DNA of 64,000 bases from Branchipolynoe longqiensis. Taxonomy: Eukaryota > Annelida > Polychaeta > Phyllodocida > Polynoidae. The DNA lies in the NCBI GenBank assembly GCA_030323885.1, contig CM059196.1, positions 40,889,798 to 40,953,797 on the forward strand, in the 5' to 3' direction. The notes under the pieces were generated by a model. It was given only the letters and a program-made list of their open reading frames with translations, had not been told where the DNA came from and ran no database searches. Position numbers and translations under genes: made by a program. Numbering within the stretch: position 1 is the first letter of the stretch; every line of letters begins with the position of its first letter. This document shows, one piece after another, positions 29,785 through 41,143 of this stretch.

Positions 29785-31049
29785 AGGCCCTGTCACATTA
29801 CGGCGTATGGCGGGAGCGTATTGAAAACCTATGTAAGTCCTGCGCGTGCTGGCCTATGATGACCTTTGGTGACATCTCGGATGGTTTTGAGCGTATGTGG
29901 AACCTATGAGGAGCGTACGAGGAGTGTATGAGGAGCGTATGCATAGCGTATGAGCATATGAGTAGCGTATGCGTAACCTAAGTGGAACCTATGCTTAGCG
30001 TATGCAAAGCGTATCTTATCTTAAATAAACTGAATAATTAGTGTTCAATATTTGTGTGGTATCCAGAGTAGGGCGGTCCAAACATGTGCTCCAACCACTA
30101 TCCAAAGCGACTACCTGTTAGGAAGCAGTCTCCATATATGATATATAAAGAAATGGGACAGTGCTAACATGTAGGACGGTCCAAACATGTGCTCCAACCA
30201 CTATCAAAAGCAAGTACCTGTTAGGAAACAGTCTCCATATGAAATATGAAGAAATGGGACGGTGCAAACATGTACACACACCCACTACACACACATGTAC
30301 CTAGATTTTATCCTACATATCGACCTTAGATACCTGTTAGATTTATTATTATCATTATCATATAATACCTGTTAGGCTTATTGGGGGGTTTGTGACCTAG
30401 CGGTCACTGGCTGCAGAACTGCAGCATTAATAAACGGCGGACCTGTTAGGAAGCAGTCTCCATGAGAAATATGAAGAGATGGGACGGTGCAAACATGTAG
30501 GACGGTCCAAACATGTCCGTTAACCCGGCTCAGATTGATGTCGAGACCTATGGCATACGCTTTGAATACGCTGTGCATACGCTGTGCATACGCTGTGCAT
30601 ACGCTAGGAGTACGCTAGGAGTACGCTCGAATAGGTAACACGTAGGTTATGTGTAGGCTACATAAGCTAGAGATATGCCGGTGATGCAAGTTGAGCGTAT
30701 GCATAGCATATGCCGGTGTACCCCTAGCGTACGAGGAGTGTACGCCGGCGTACGAGGAGTGTATGCCAGCGTATGAGAAGCATATGAGTAGCGTATGAAC
30801 CATATGCTCCCGTAGGTCGAGATTTTTTTAGCATGCACAACAAAATTTGGACGGACGGATGGGAGAAAGCGTATGGCAGCATATGACGGCATACGCCAAC
30901 ATAGGCCGGCATATGATGGCCTATGCTTAGTATATGTGTAGCGTACGCATAGTGTATGCATAGTGTATGACGGCGTATGCCGATGTATATAACGTAACGC
31001 GCCTACGCCGCCGTACGCTCCCGCAAAAAACCCTAATGTGACAGCCCCT
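29785..31049. mobile_element. TIR-C-like element of 1.27 kb built from degenerate GTATGC repeats
   Basis: Ends AGGCCCTGTCACATTA and TAATGTGACAGCCCCT are inverted repeats. Both flanks consist of dozens of degenerate words around GAGCGTATG and GGCATATGCC. The centre holds about 105-bp direct repeats (GGACGGTCCAAACATGTGCT) at 30068-30290, with a partial copy near 30440-30520. Non-coding. Confidence 0.75.
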
Positions 31050-31160
31050 TAAGCGCTATTGGCAGGTGGTTGCATGCTATCAGGGGCGGTCGCTATGACT
31101 AGGCCAACTGTGACCCGGCTGAGCAATGACAGGTCACTTCTATTCTGACCTTGGTGGAAT

Positions 31161-31506
31161 ACCAGACGAGATGGCCAAATTAGTTAGACTTAGAGCACCC
31201 GTCTCCCGTGTTGGTAGACAAGGGGATCGTGGGTTCGAACCCTGGGTGAGTCAAACCAATGACTTAAACATTGATACTTGTCGCTTCCTAGCCTGGTGTT
31301 TAGCATTATTAGGATATGGCAAGGACTGGTTGGCTCAGTGTCAGGATAATGTGACTGAGTGGGATATCAGGTCATGGTGCTGGTGGCCTGGTCTCCCAGT
31401 GGGGCAGCACTATAAACTCGCCGTGAGTGTGCACTGTCACAAGTCGGTACCCGACCTGATATGGCCTTGGATGTTGCTAGGACGTAAAACAACAACAAAC
31501 AAAAAA
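31161..31506 (+). mobile_element. S1 SINE, type 1 tail, full length
   Basis: From ACCAGACGAGATGGCC through B box GGGTTCGAACCC to AAAACAACAACAAACAAAA, 346 bp. The most complete type 1 copy in the window and a good reference for the family. Confidence 0.9.
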
Positions 31507-31615
31507 TGGACCGAGGGACGACCCCAACGTTTGAAGCAACTGTGGAGTTAGCTCTTTTGTTCCTCAGGTGGAACAGAAGCCGGTCCGTCATACTATTAAC
31601 AACATTTAGGGTCAG

Positions 31616-31970
31616 TTAAAGTTGCCTAGTCCGATGGTTTTGAATTTATGTATTTTTTCTGAGATAAATATATTAGATCGATCACTAGTATCTACTTTAC
31701 ATTGGTTCAAAGTTACTTTTATTTTAAATGGTAAACTTTTGAGATATTTTTAGTACAAACATGGAAAACTAGTTTTGTCAAGCTTGTCAAAACTCTGACA
31801 CAATAGACTTCTGCAGTAACCGGTTCTGTTAAATTGACTCAGTATTGCCTTCTACGCAGAAACATATGCTTAATTAGTGTATCAGTATCTAAGTTAGATA
31901 TGTAAAATCAAATCTAGATAATTGGTTTGGTTTTGAAAATTTGATATTTCATCGGACTATGCAGCTTTAA
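31616..31970 (-). mobile_element. TIR-A element
   Basis: Full copy between TTAAAGTTGCCTAGTCCGAT and ATCGGACTATGCAGCTTTAA, very similar to 57526-57850. It directly abuts another family-A element. Confidence 0.8.
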
Positions 31971-32553
31971 TTAAAGTTGCATGATCTAATAGCTTTGAGT
32001 ATCTATCAGCATATTAAGTTGATTTGTTATTCTGTACTTCACTTTAGTTTGAAATAACTTTGAATTTAATTGGATAATTTTTTAGATATTTGAAGTGCAA
32101 GCAATGACAACTCATTTCGGCAGACACATCAAAACTTTGATACCATATGCGTCAACAGTAAATGCTTCTATTAAATCGACGTAGATACTGATGCCCTTAT
32201 TGAGCATTTATTGCTGCATAGAAGGGAATATTAAGTTAGATATGTAGAATCAAATGAAGAGCTCAGGCGCAAAACCACGTAATCCCAATCCAAAAATGGA
32301 GATAAACATTGGAATCAAACCTCCAAAAAGTTAATTTTTGTTATATTCCTATTTTGTTGTTCATTACTCCATAACTGTATGATCATATGAAAAGTGGAAT
32401 TAGTGAGAATTACAATTATTTTCAGGGACTTTGACAAATTTAGACTACATTTCTCGATTGGTGTTTACGTAGTTTTGCATCTGAACTCTTCAAATCTAGA
32501 TCAGTGTTTTTGCTTCGAAAATGTTCTGCTTTCACTGGACTATGCCGCTTTAA
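31971..32553 (-). mobile_element. TIR-A element with nested TIR-B
   Basis: Starts TTAAAGTTGCATGATCTAAT immediately after the previous copy ends, so two family-A elements are in tandem. Its interior is interrupted at TCAAAT by a TIR-B element and resumes at AAATCTAGATC. Confidence 0.8.
32255..32492. mobile_element. TIR-B element nested in TIR-A
   Basis: TGAAGAGCTCAGGCGCAAAA to CATCTGAACTCTTCA, 238 bp, the same length as the copy at 4434. The flanks read TCAAA|...|AATCT, while the uninterrupted family-A sequence is TCAAATCT. Confidence 0.8.
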
Positions 32554-32617
32554 GGAAAGGCTGTCCCTAGACTAAATAAGGAACCAATGTGGGCAGCCTA
32601 GCTGGCACTGGCCCAGG

Positions 32618-32668
32618 GCTTTTAAAGGGCTTTTAAAGGGCCTTTAAAGGGCTTTTAAAGCCTATCGG
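32618..32668 (+). repeat. 13-bp tandem repeat
   Basis: Four copies of GGGCTTTTAAA-type units. Confidence 0.85.
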
Positions 32669-32689
32669 TCTCTGCACTACCTACCATTA

Positions 32690-32880
32690 TTTAAAAATTA
32701 CTTTGCACACTAATTTGTAATGTCTTAATGAATAGGTACCAGGTATGTGATGCGCATCAATATGATTTCAAATGCTTCTAAATTCTAGTTGTGCATAATT
32801 TCAATCCAAATAGTAAAACCTATTAGCCACAGTGATTGACATGTCAGTCACTATATCAACTGTCCACTGAGTGTTTTGGA
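32690..32880 (+). repeat. Direct repeat unit, copy without LINE
   Basis: Shares GATTTCAAATGCTTCTAAA, CCACAGTGATTGACATG and ACTGAGTGTTTTG with 32920-33360. The second copy has received the LINE-2 fragment. Confidence 0.65.
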
Positions 32881-32965
32881 ACACTCATTTTTACATACAT
32901 TATTATTATAGTGCATAGGTAACATGTATGGGATGAGCATCAACATGATTTCAAATGCTTCTAAA

Positions 32966-33294
32966 GTATCAATCAATCAATCAATAGTTCCGTCCTCTAG
33001 TCGAGGGTTGGATGCAATGGTTCTCCACTTGTCCCGATGGTGTGCTGTTCTGATAGACTGTGAATAAATCAAGCCTGTCCACTGTGAAATATTTGTAAAC
33101 CATGATGTTCTTGGTCTCCCTCTCCCTCTGCTGCCATTCACCTTCCCTTCCAACAATGTACGGTATATTGAACTCTGATGTATGATGTGGCCAAAATAAA
33201 TAAGTTTCTTTGTCTGTATAGTGGCAAACAAGCTTTTCTTATTTTTAATTTTTCTGAGAACTTCTTTGTTGGTGATCTTCTTTGTCCATGATAC
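32966..33294 (-). pseudogene. 5'-truncated LINE RT C-terminus (LINE-2, copy 2)
   Basis: Nearly identical to 7704-8010 (EGKVNGSRGRGRPRTSWFTN and AHHRDKWRTIASNPRLEDG), with an ATTG-type tail of four units. Shorter 5' truncation than copy 1, hence an independent insertion. It carries small indels. Confidence 0.8.
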
Positions 33295-34271
33295 TTAAAA
33301 CTGTTAACCACAGGGATTGGCATGTTAGTGACTGTAGCAACTGGTCACTCAGTGTTTTGTAAACAAACACCAAATTGCCACAAGGCAGGTCATTAATCTC
33401 ACGATCACTTTGTGAGCATCGGGGATGGCTATAAACATCAAAACTGGAGGTCGGGTCACATTTTTAACTAGCGGTATTTTACACGCTATAATCTTTATAG
33501 GAAATAGAACCCTAACTTCTGTGTGTGGAGGCCAGAAAGCACTAATGTATGATATTACTCAAGCGATGATCTGCTTAATATATCTGCTTACTATATCTGC
33601 TGACTATATCTGCTTACTATATCTGCTTACTATATCTGCTTACTATATCAGTTCCAAGAAATAGTAACCCAACATAAATTAAGTGTGGTAAAGTCTAGTA
33701 TGGAGGGGTGGCTGGCTCCTCCTCCTGTGCTGTCTCCAGGTCATCTGCTGCCACACCCCCTGCCCAGCTCTTTTATTCCTTAGTTTCAGCATTTACCTCT
33801 CTTTATACAATATATAATACCAACAGACTTCAATTCAGTAATACATGTAAATATACCAATACAGTAATAATTTTCCAGAGTTCTTATCTCCAGTGGTTAT
33901 ATTTGATGTAGAACCTTAGAACAATCTGATATTAATTATCACTTCACTTAATATACATAATCTACCATGGTTTCACAACTTGGTTAGAATATTATGCATA
34001 TGTATTTACCAACATGATAGAATGAATTAAGTATTAATAGAGAGGTTTTATAGTGCCAATTATATAATTGGAATATTATTATCATGACTTTATAGAAATA
34101 ACTGGATGATTTAAATATGATTTTCTTAATGCTTCACATGAGTTTCGTGAAAAGTAGATATGTTAGAATTTATTTAAAGTATTATTTATTTATGAACCAG
34201 ACCCTAAAAAGTCGGAATATTTTACAACGTGACTTGTTAAGTAGGACACATCTCAAAAAAAGGATGGGGGG
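33295..34271. other. Intergenic stretch
   Basis: Contains a 13-bp tandem repeat ATATCTGCTTACT at 33588-33650 and otherwise AT-rich sequence. No gene supported. Confidence 0.45.
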
Positions 34272-34500
34272 TGCAAGTAACTGATTTTCACCTACCATCA
34301 TCATTTATCATCATCACCATCATGACCATCATCATCATCGCATAGTGAGTCTTTGGCAAAGTACAACCTGGCAGACCATCCCTCTCCAGGTCGAACATGT
34401 GGCCATTGATATCGTGGAACCCTTCCACCCATCTGGCCCTTGTCAGAGTTGTCTTCGCACCATGGAAGACATCCATCCGCCCAGTGATGCTGGGTTCGCA
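34272..34500 (-). mobile_element. Possible LINE 3' end with ATG-type tail
   Basis: The minus strand ends in a trinucleotide run (CATCATCATCATCG on +). The preceding sequence (RARWVEGFHDINGHMFDLER) has the look of a LINE 3' end but lacks diagnostic blocks. Tentative. Confidence 0.3.
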
Positions 34501-34854
34501 CCAGTTATTTCAGCCATAACTGGGAGAGTCGTGGAGGGCGTGACCATCTATTGTGAAAGTATGACGTCTGAACACTTTAACTTCTGGATACTGAATGCTT
34601 TATTCACCGTCCAGGGTCCTGAACCGCCAGCACCCTTTGTCTCTGACATCATCTCATTTACATATTCCTTTGTTCTCCACACGTGCCTGGATATCTTTTA
34701 TGCATATATTACATCTACCATCCCGTATATATGTCCAAAAGTGCCTACTGCTGTTCCATCCTCCTACGGCACTGAGTTTGATTGTTAAAGGCAATCTTCC
34801 TAGTAACTGATTGGCTGATTATTTGTTTGTTTGTTTTGTTTGTTTTCTTTCTCA

Positions 34855-35046
34855 TTATGCTACCTCGACGACTTCGTCGGGGTACAGCAATCGGAAGCAC
34901 GAGTGAACGAAGCATACAACTGCTTCATTCAACTAACACAAAACTTCGGTTTAGTGCTGGCTCAAGAAAAGTGTTTTCCCCCGACCCAAGACCTCGTTTT
35001 GGCTAGTAGGCTAGTTTGGCTGTTTCAGGATGGGGTGGTTGGCTGA
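34855..35046 (+). pseudogene. Isolated YR-retroelement RT fragment
   Basis: Encodes CYLDDFVGVQQSEARVNEAY followed by GLVLAQEKCFPPTQDLV and then a stop. This is the catalytic YxDD strand and following helix of a DIRS/Ngaro-type RT, about 55 residues. Nothing else of the element is adjacent. It is most like the RT of the decayed element at 49 kb (CVDDFVGC, DKCFPPS). Confidence 0.75.
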
Positions 35047-35282
35047 TTTTATGTCAGTAATATATATATTGTGGTAGAATGTTAGCATTGCAGTTGACAG
35101 TTACTTCTAACAATTAATTACAATAATTGTCTTGAAAAGTACTTTAATATTTATAAACAAAGCTAGTGCACTGTCGTATGTGGCTTTTGGTGTATTTGAA
35201 GAATTATTAATGAAAATGTATTTGCAATATTGCCATAAATCAGCTAATGAATGAAGCCAGGGAAACACAGTACCAGATCTTG

Positions 35283-35525
35283 TTTTTTGGGGGTTTTGTT
35301 TGGGGTACATTAGTTGTTTAAGCAGGGAAAATTTCAGTCGCAGACGACTGGTCTTCCTCATTCCACTGCTCCTTGCCCTATCCTAGTAATGCCGGGTATC
35401 TGGCTATGAAGCGATAAGTATCAATATTTAAGTCAATGGTTTGACTCAACCAGGTTTTCGAACCCACGATCTACCAGCACGGGAGACGGATGCTCTAACT
35501 CATTCGGCCATCCCGTCTGGTCTAA
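35283..35525 (-). mobile_element. S1 SINE, type 2 tail, full length
   Basis: GGTACATTAGTTGTTTAAGC through the B-box complement to CGGCCATCCCGTCTGGTC. A reference copy for the type 2 tail. Confidence 0.88.
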
Positions 35526-35655
35526 GTGTTGTTGCTGTCATTAAAAATAATAGTGTTGCAGAGAAGGAAAATACAGAATCAGTCTACTACTGAAGCCTGT
35601 TACTAGTGTCAGTATGATATCTAACATTTCGGTGTGCACACCAACATTCACTTTA

Positions 35656-35849
35656 CAGTAAAAGCTCTCTAACTGGCCACCTCCACAGATGGACCACTCC
35701 CCCATAGCGATCGCTTTATTTAGGTCCCAAATGATTGCCCATACAATACCATTGTAACGATTAAAAAAAAAACTCCCTTAGCCGACCACCTCCCGAAATG
35801 AACGATTTAAGTCAGTCCCATGGTCGGTCGGTTTAGAGAGGTTTTACTG
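35656..35849. mobile_element. TIR-G element, pogo/Tigger-like MITE
   Basis: Ends CAGTAAAAGCTCTCTAACTGG and CGGTTTAGAGAGGTTTTACTG are inverted repeats. TA lies outside both ends (35654-35655, 35850-35851). CAGT ends with a TA duplication fit Tc1/mariner-pogo-type elements. 194 bp, non-coding. Confidence 0.75.
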
Positions 35850-35884
35850 TATACCCCTTAAATTAAAGTGTCACCAAACTAATG

Positions 35885-35996
35885 TGTAGTAGACTTCAGC
35901 GATCAACCAAATATATTTATCTAAAAACCAGTTTAAAACATATTATAAAATAAAAATGGCAGAATCTCAAGGCCATCGGACTATGCAACTTTAATG
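35885..35996 (+). mobile_element. TIR-A right-end fragment
   Basis: GCGATCAACCAAATATATTTATC to CATCGGACTATGCAACTTTAA only. Confidence 0.6.
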
Positions 35997-36354
35997 CGGA
36001 CGACGATACTTCTATAACTTAGCCTGCGTGTGAATTATGAAAGCATTGCATGTTCAGCCGAAACAGAAACTTGCCCTCTGGGGTTCTTAATTTCCACGCC
36101 TGTCAGATTAGTTTTTAAATTCTTGGAACAGACTTAATTTAGGCAAACAGTCTAACACGCAGTCCGCTAGGGGGCGCTAACGGTATTTAGATGGATGGCG
36201 TGATGCGATAATCACTGATAATTGGCTGATTGGCACGCACTGGAATGCTAAATGTGGCTGGTTCGGATGCTTAGGGGCTAACTTTCAGGTATCTTTCTCA
36301 TTGGTTGGCAGAAAAGCTAGATTAGAAAACAAGAAAAATTGGTGTCTATTAAAA

Positions 36355-36575
36355 TTCCCCGTGCCCACACCTCTGCCAATTTGGATTTCCACCACTGTGT
36401 ATAACTTACGTCATCAAAGGCCAGTTGCTCTCATAGCATGTCTATGTGGTGGGGGAGGTTAAAAATCCCATGGGTCGGTAAAAGTGTAGGCTCGTGCTTT
36501 CTATCGACAAACTGTCTAATGGTGAAAACAAGTCTATTCAAACCTATCCATGATAAGCAGTATAAATCTTCAAGA
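36355..36575 (+). mobile_element. S2 SINE, head missing
   Basis: Starts at CCCCGTGCCCACACCTCTGCC just after the B box position and continues to the normal 3' end CTTCAAGAAAA. Confidence 0.8.
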
Positions 36576-36724
36576 AAAGAAAAAAATGTTTAAAAACAAA
36601 TGCGAATATTTAACAATGTGTCAGCAGGATTTTAAAAAAAAGGATTAGCTGTCCAGCATTTGTTAGGTGTATTAAAAGGCTAAAATGGAACTATAATTAC
36701 AGTACATATAAATGCAGCAATAAA

Positions 36725-36838
36725 TGTCTAATGAGTGCACCAGTATCGAATTTAAAATTATAATATCAGATTTAGGCAAGATTAGTGATTTGGAATGTTG
36801 TTAATGTGATGTTTTCATCGAACTATACAGTTTTAACG
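36725..36838 (-). mobile_element. TIR-A end fragment
   Basis: GTGCACCAGTATCGAATTTA through CATCGAACTATACAGTTTTAA. Confidence 0.55.
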
Positions 36839-37030
36839 ACGTTGGGTGTTCGCTTTCGGTGTGACAGGTCATGGGTTCGAACCCTGACTGAGTCAAACCG
36901 ATGACTTAAAAAAATATGCGCATTACTGGTTAGTCTGGCGTTCGACAGTACTAAGGATAAGGCAACGAGCAGTGGGATGAGGAAAACCAATCGTCTGCAG
37001 TTCAAATTCCTCCTGCTTAATCAACGCAAC
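36839..37030 (+). mobile_element. S1 SINE, type 2, head partly lost
   Basis: B box GGGTTCGAACCC at about 36873, then CTGAGTCAAACCGATGACTT, then the type 2 tail AGCAGTGGGATGAGGAAAAC. Confidence 0.75.
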
Positions 37031-37147
37031 CACTAATTCAAAACCCGAAACCAAAGTAGTAATTGAATTCGGGTTTGAAAAGTTCGTGGCATACGGTCTC
37101 TCTCTCTCACACATATATAGAGGTTCTATATATATATCATACATATA

Positions 37148-38309
37148 GGCCGTAATCGATTAACACGACCCGGGCGACTCTGGTCACCCGAGTTGTCAGA
37201 ATTTCAAATTGAACACCCCGAGTGGAGTCGAGAAATACAAGTGTGTGTGCAAAACTACCCGACCCCAGTAACCCATCTCTTGGCTGGGGTTTGCTAGGAG
37301 TGATGACGTCACATCTGTGCTGGTACCTGGGGCCGTATGCAGGAGTCGGTGATAGCGAGGAAAAACGGTGTTTGGCCGGAATTCCCCGGGTAGCAGCAAA
37401 AAGTGGTATGCACGAGTCGGTGATAGGCCTAACACCAAAAGCTTAACCAGTGTTGGGTTACCCCTGAAAAATTGCAGGTTTACAGGCGGTGTAAGGTATC
37501 AAATCTATTCAATGCTGTCATATTTAACAGAATTACATACGCAATAAGTGAAATTTGATTAAATTAACCCTAAAATTGAAGCGAGATTAACGCTGCCGCC
37601 ACAACGGCGGCGATATTAATATTTTCGAATCGACGAATGTAAAGTAAACAAATCGCCGCCGCCGCCGCCGCATCAACGTCGCTTTCCATACTGGCGGCGG
37701 CGGCGGTTGCTTGCATTCGTCGGTTCGAAAATATTAATATCGCCGCCATTGCGGCGGCAGCATTAATATTGCTTCGAATTTAGGGGTAATTTCATGAAAT
37801 TTCACTTATTGCGTATGTAATTCTGTTAAATATGATAGCATTTAATAGATTTGAGCCTAATATATGGCTACAAATGCAGAGGGATTTCCCAAATCTATAA
37901 ATAACTTCACGTTTAGCTATAATGTAAGTGTTACACGCTCCTGCATACCACTTGACACAGTTCCTGACATTGGTGATAGCTACACGGTGATATGCGCTAA
38001 CACCAAAAGCCGCTACCACTGACTCCTGCATATGGGCCCTGTAGGATAACAGCTACCAGTACCAGTCCTACATGTTGTTTTAATGATTTTTTTTAATAAC
38101 CCAGATTGTCAGCTTCTACAATAATAAAATCCTTTAAATCCTATTTTGCTCTACATATATTGGTTATTGAACAAAAATATTAAGTTTTAGATTAAGCCAC
38201 CATTTTGTCCACCCCAAGCATATTCGTGTATTTAACCCGAGTCTGTAGGATGTGCGCATGCGCCAAAAAGTGGCTCGGGTGACCCGAGTTGATTAATTGA
38301 TTACGCCCC
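37148..38309. mobile_element. Outer TIR element enclosing a TIR-E copy
   Basis: GGCCGTAATCGATTAACACG at the left and the inverse of GGGGCGTAATCAATTAATCA at the right pair, followed by CGGGTCACCCGAG-like inner arms on both sides. Inside is a complete TIR-E element (37329-38039), so the outer element is older. Confidence 0.65.
37329..38039. mobile_element. TIR-E element, copy 2
   Basis: Ends GGGCCGTATGCAGGAGTCGG and CTGACTCCTGCATATGGGCC. The palindromic core at about 37497-37860 has CGCCGCCGCCGCCGCC and GGCGGCGGCGGCGG arms. The terminal words differ slightly from copies 1 and 3 (CAGGAGTCGG instead of CACCAATCGG) yet match each other at both ends. Confidence 0.8.
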
Positions 38310-38509
38310 ATAATGTATGTATTGAGAGAGACTGTATTAGACCAGAGAGCATGAATATAGATACAGAGACCAGAGAGCGTCCATATACATGCTCTCTGAT
38401 TAGACCTAGCACTAGTACCAGTATGAAGTGGTGACACCAATAGGTCAGTGTTGATGTGGCGCCACCTGGTGGGAAAGACCAAAGTTATATCCCTTTCTTG
38501 GTTTGTGTT

Positions 38510-38660
38510 GACGACTGTCCGCTGGTCTCATGATCCGATATCCCATAGTCACATTATCCTGATAATGTGCTAACCAGTCCTTGTAAGTAATGCTTAGTGC
38601 CAGGCTAATATCAGCTTTATAAGTCATTGGTTTCACTCGGCTGGCATTAGATCGGTTGCT
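38510..38660 (-). mobile_element. S1 SINE fragment, diverged
   Basis: CCCATAGTCACATTATCCTG, AACCAGTCCTTG and AAGTCATTGGTTTCACTCGG in consensus order. Head and tail are missing. Confidence 0.65.
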
Positions 38661-38797
38661 TTGTTGTATTTTCTTTTTGCACGAGGAGGGAGTGTGACTA
38701 TTTTCGTCGTATTAGCAGCATTCTTAGTTGAATTAATACAACTTATACAATGCCCCATCACATACACCGTATCCATAATAGTAGCACAGTTTTTATC

Positions 38798-39343
38798 TTA
38801 CGCCTGTATGTCCAGATCTTCATCTGTATCTGATAAATACATAGAGGAGTTATCAGTATTTCTCAGAGCCCCCTCATAGTTGTACACCAGGTCCTGATTT
38901 TTCCACAGTTTGTTGAGTCGATGTTCAAATGCCTTAACATTTGGTGCTTGGACAAGGGCACTTGGCAGGTTGTTCCACATCTCGGTTATTCTCTGCTTGA
39001 AGAAGTGTTGACGGAGTCTCATCTTACATCTAGATTTCTGTAGCTTATGTTGGTGACCTCTGGTAGTTGAGTTTCTATTCTCATGTAGCGGAAGCTCTGG
39101 CGCTGCGTCTTCATCATATACCCTTCGTACTATCTTGTACATCTCTATAGCATCACCTCATTGCCTCCTGTAGGCAAGCATAGGTAATCCTATCTTTCTG
39201 AGTCTTTCTGGATAGCTCAGGTCCTTGAAGCCTGGTAACATCTTAGTTGCTCTTTGCTGGATGTTTTCAATCATGGTTATATCTTTTTTCCTTAGTGGGG
39301 ACCATACTGCGTTGACATATTCCAGGTGGGGTTGGATGATCAC
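38798..39343 (-). pseudogene. 5'-truncated LINE RT C-terminus with one in-frame stop
   Basis: About 180 residues: IIQPHLEYVNAVWSPLRKKD, QQRATKMLPGFKDLSYPERL, RKIGLPMLAYRRQ-stop-GDAIEMYKIVRRVYD, then a long conserved end (RQHFFKQRITEMWNNLPSAL, VKAFEHRLNKLW). The family is the common invertebrate LINE (Jockey/CR1-like group) C-terminal region. The single stop at 39158-39160 stays in frame. RT core and endonuclease are missing. Confidence 0.85.
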
Positions 39344-39663
39344 TTTGAAGAGACAACGGAAGTTCCCCGGATCTAGGTGTGTAAAGGATCATCGAACCAA
39401 CCCCAATTTTGCAGTGACCCACCATCTTAGCCCATAATACTTAACTTATTATGGCTAACCCACTAACAAAATAACCTCCTACATAATCGACTAATATGCC
39501 TTACCTAAGTGCCCGCCAATCTACCTATTTACAATGTGATGTAAATGGCTGGAAGACCAGTGCCTCAGCACTGAAAAAAATGTATGTTCTGATGAATAAA
39601 CTGTTTTATTAACAACAACAACAACAACAAAAGAGACTTTTACATGTAAAAGCGATGGTTTGA

Positions 39664-39743
39664 ACAAAAAAACTAACATTTCTCGCCGTGAATATGGCCT
39701 ATGCTGCCGACACGGCGTAAAGCAACCACCAATCAATCAATCA
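39664..39743 (+). mobile_element. Mini-retroposon with CAAT tail, copy 1
   Basis: TTTCTCGCCGTGAATATGGC, CGACACGGCGTAAAGCAACC and a CAATCAATCAATCAA tail. A second, near-identical copy is at 61586-61670 with a clear target duplication. Confidence 0.7.
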
Positions 39744-39971
39744 ACAACAAAAGAGATGTCCTAGGATTCGGAGTAGAGTAAATATAACGAACCAAGTCTC
39801 GTGAGATCCTCGTACGTCAGGTGATCCCCCGGCATGTCAACAGGATAAGAATGTAATACCTCATGCACTCACCAGTTGGCGCCACAGAGAGTTATTGTCT
39901 CCATAGCAGTGACCACTTTGTTGTGACAGGAAGCTGTCACAACATAGGCGTTCATTGTGTGTGTGCATTCT

Positions 39972-40251
39972 AATGCTAGGTACACACATAGCGTATAGGA
40001 TTCGCGCACTAAAACTCCCGATCAGCTTAAAACTGAAGTCGGGCCGATTCATTTTTCGAATCGGGAATCGCAATCGTAGTGCTAGCGCACACCTACCGTT
40101 TTAGCCCTAAAAATTAGTTTTTAGTCGTGAATCGCAATCGGTAGGTGTGCTAGGGGAGTGCACACCTCACGATTTTTGGGCAGTTTTAGATCGTATACGC
40201 TAGGTGGGTGCGGGAAAACGATCGTATACGCTAGGTGTGTACCGGGCATTA
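39972..40251. mobile_element. Palindromic TIR element, about 280 bp
   Basis: Ends AATGCTAGGTACACACATAG and its inverse CTAGGTGTGTACCGGGCATT. The inner parts repeat the same words (CGTATACGCTAGGTG, GAATCGCAATCG) in both orientations, so the interior appears built from end-derived words. Confidence 0.7.
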
Positions 40252-40324
40252 ATTAACAACAATCGGGCAGAAAGGGTTGGTTTTACAAAGATGTATGCCA
40301 AGCTTCGAAGCAAACTCTTTATCA

Positions 40325-40366
40325 AGTGAAGCAAGTGAAGCAAGTGAAGCAAGTGAAGCAACTATT
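40325..40366 (+). repeat. 9-bp tandem repeat
   Basis: GAAGCAAGT repeated four times. Confidence 0.9.
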
Positions 40367-40375
40367 ATAAGTGAC

Positions 40376-40470
40376 AAAAACTAAAGGAAGGTACATTATT
40401 GCGATCAAACTAGTATATTTATCTCAGAAAAATGACAGAAACTAAAAACCATCGGACTATATAACTTTAA
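40376..40470 (+). mobile_element. TIR-A right-end fragment
   Basis: GTATATTTATCTCAGAAAAA to CATCGGACTATATAACTTTAA. Confidence 0.6.
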
Positions 40471-40599
40471 AGAATGGGATCAAAGGTGAAGGAGGGGAGG
40501 GGGAGCGGCACACAAAAGTGGGTGTGGTTACTATGATTACTAATTAGAACAGGATGTGGATTCGGCACTCTGTTGTTTGGGTGTCAGTTGAAGCTGAGT

Positions 40600-41045
40600 T
40601 TAAAGCTGCATAATCTGATGACAACATCAAATTTTCAAAACCAAAATAATTATCTAAATTGGATTCTACATATCTACCTTCGATACTGGTGCACTTATTA
40701 AACATGTGTTGCCACGCATATGGGAATAGTGAGGAAATTCAGCGTTGAAAACAAGCACCCTGACAGGAGCTTATTATACGTTATGGGCAGAGTAAATACC
40801 TCGTCAATAAAAAAATAAAAAAATTAAAATTGAACAGAACCTGTTACTGCAGAAGGCTATGGTGTCAGAGTTTTGGCAAGCTTGCCAAAATTAATTTAGC
40901 ATGGTTGCACTTCAAATATCTCAAAAGTTTCCTGCTTAAAATAAAGTTACTTCAAGCTAAAGTAAGATACATGATCAATCTAATGTATTTATTTATCTCA
41001 GAAAATGTCAAAATCTCAAAAACCATCGGACTATGACAACTTTAA
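40600..41045 (+). mobile_element. TIR-A element
   Basis: TTAAAGCTGCATAATCTGAT to CATCGGACTATGACAACTTTAA, with about 85 bp of unrelated sequence (40742-40826) inserted in the middle. Confidence 0.75.
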
Positions 41046-41079
41046 CGAATAGGGTCTGAAGTGAAACGTGGGGGAGGGC

Positions 41080-41143
41080 AGGGTTGTTTGTTTGTTTGTT
41101 GTTGTTTTACGTCCTAGCAACATCTAAGGTCATATCATGACGG
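41080..41143 (-). mobile_element. S1 type 1 tail fragment
   Basis: GTTTGTTGTTGTTTTACGTC to CATATCATGACGGGG. Confidence 0.7.
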
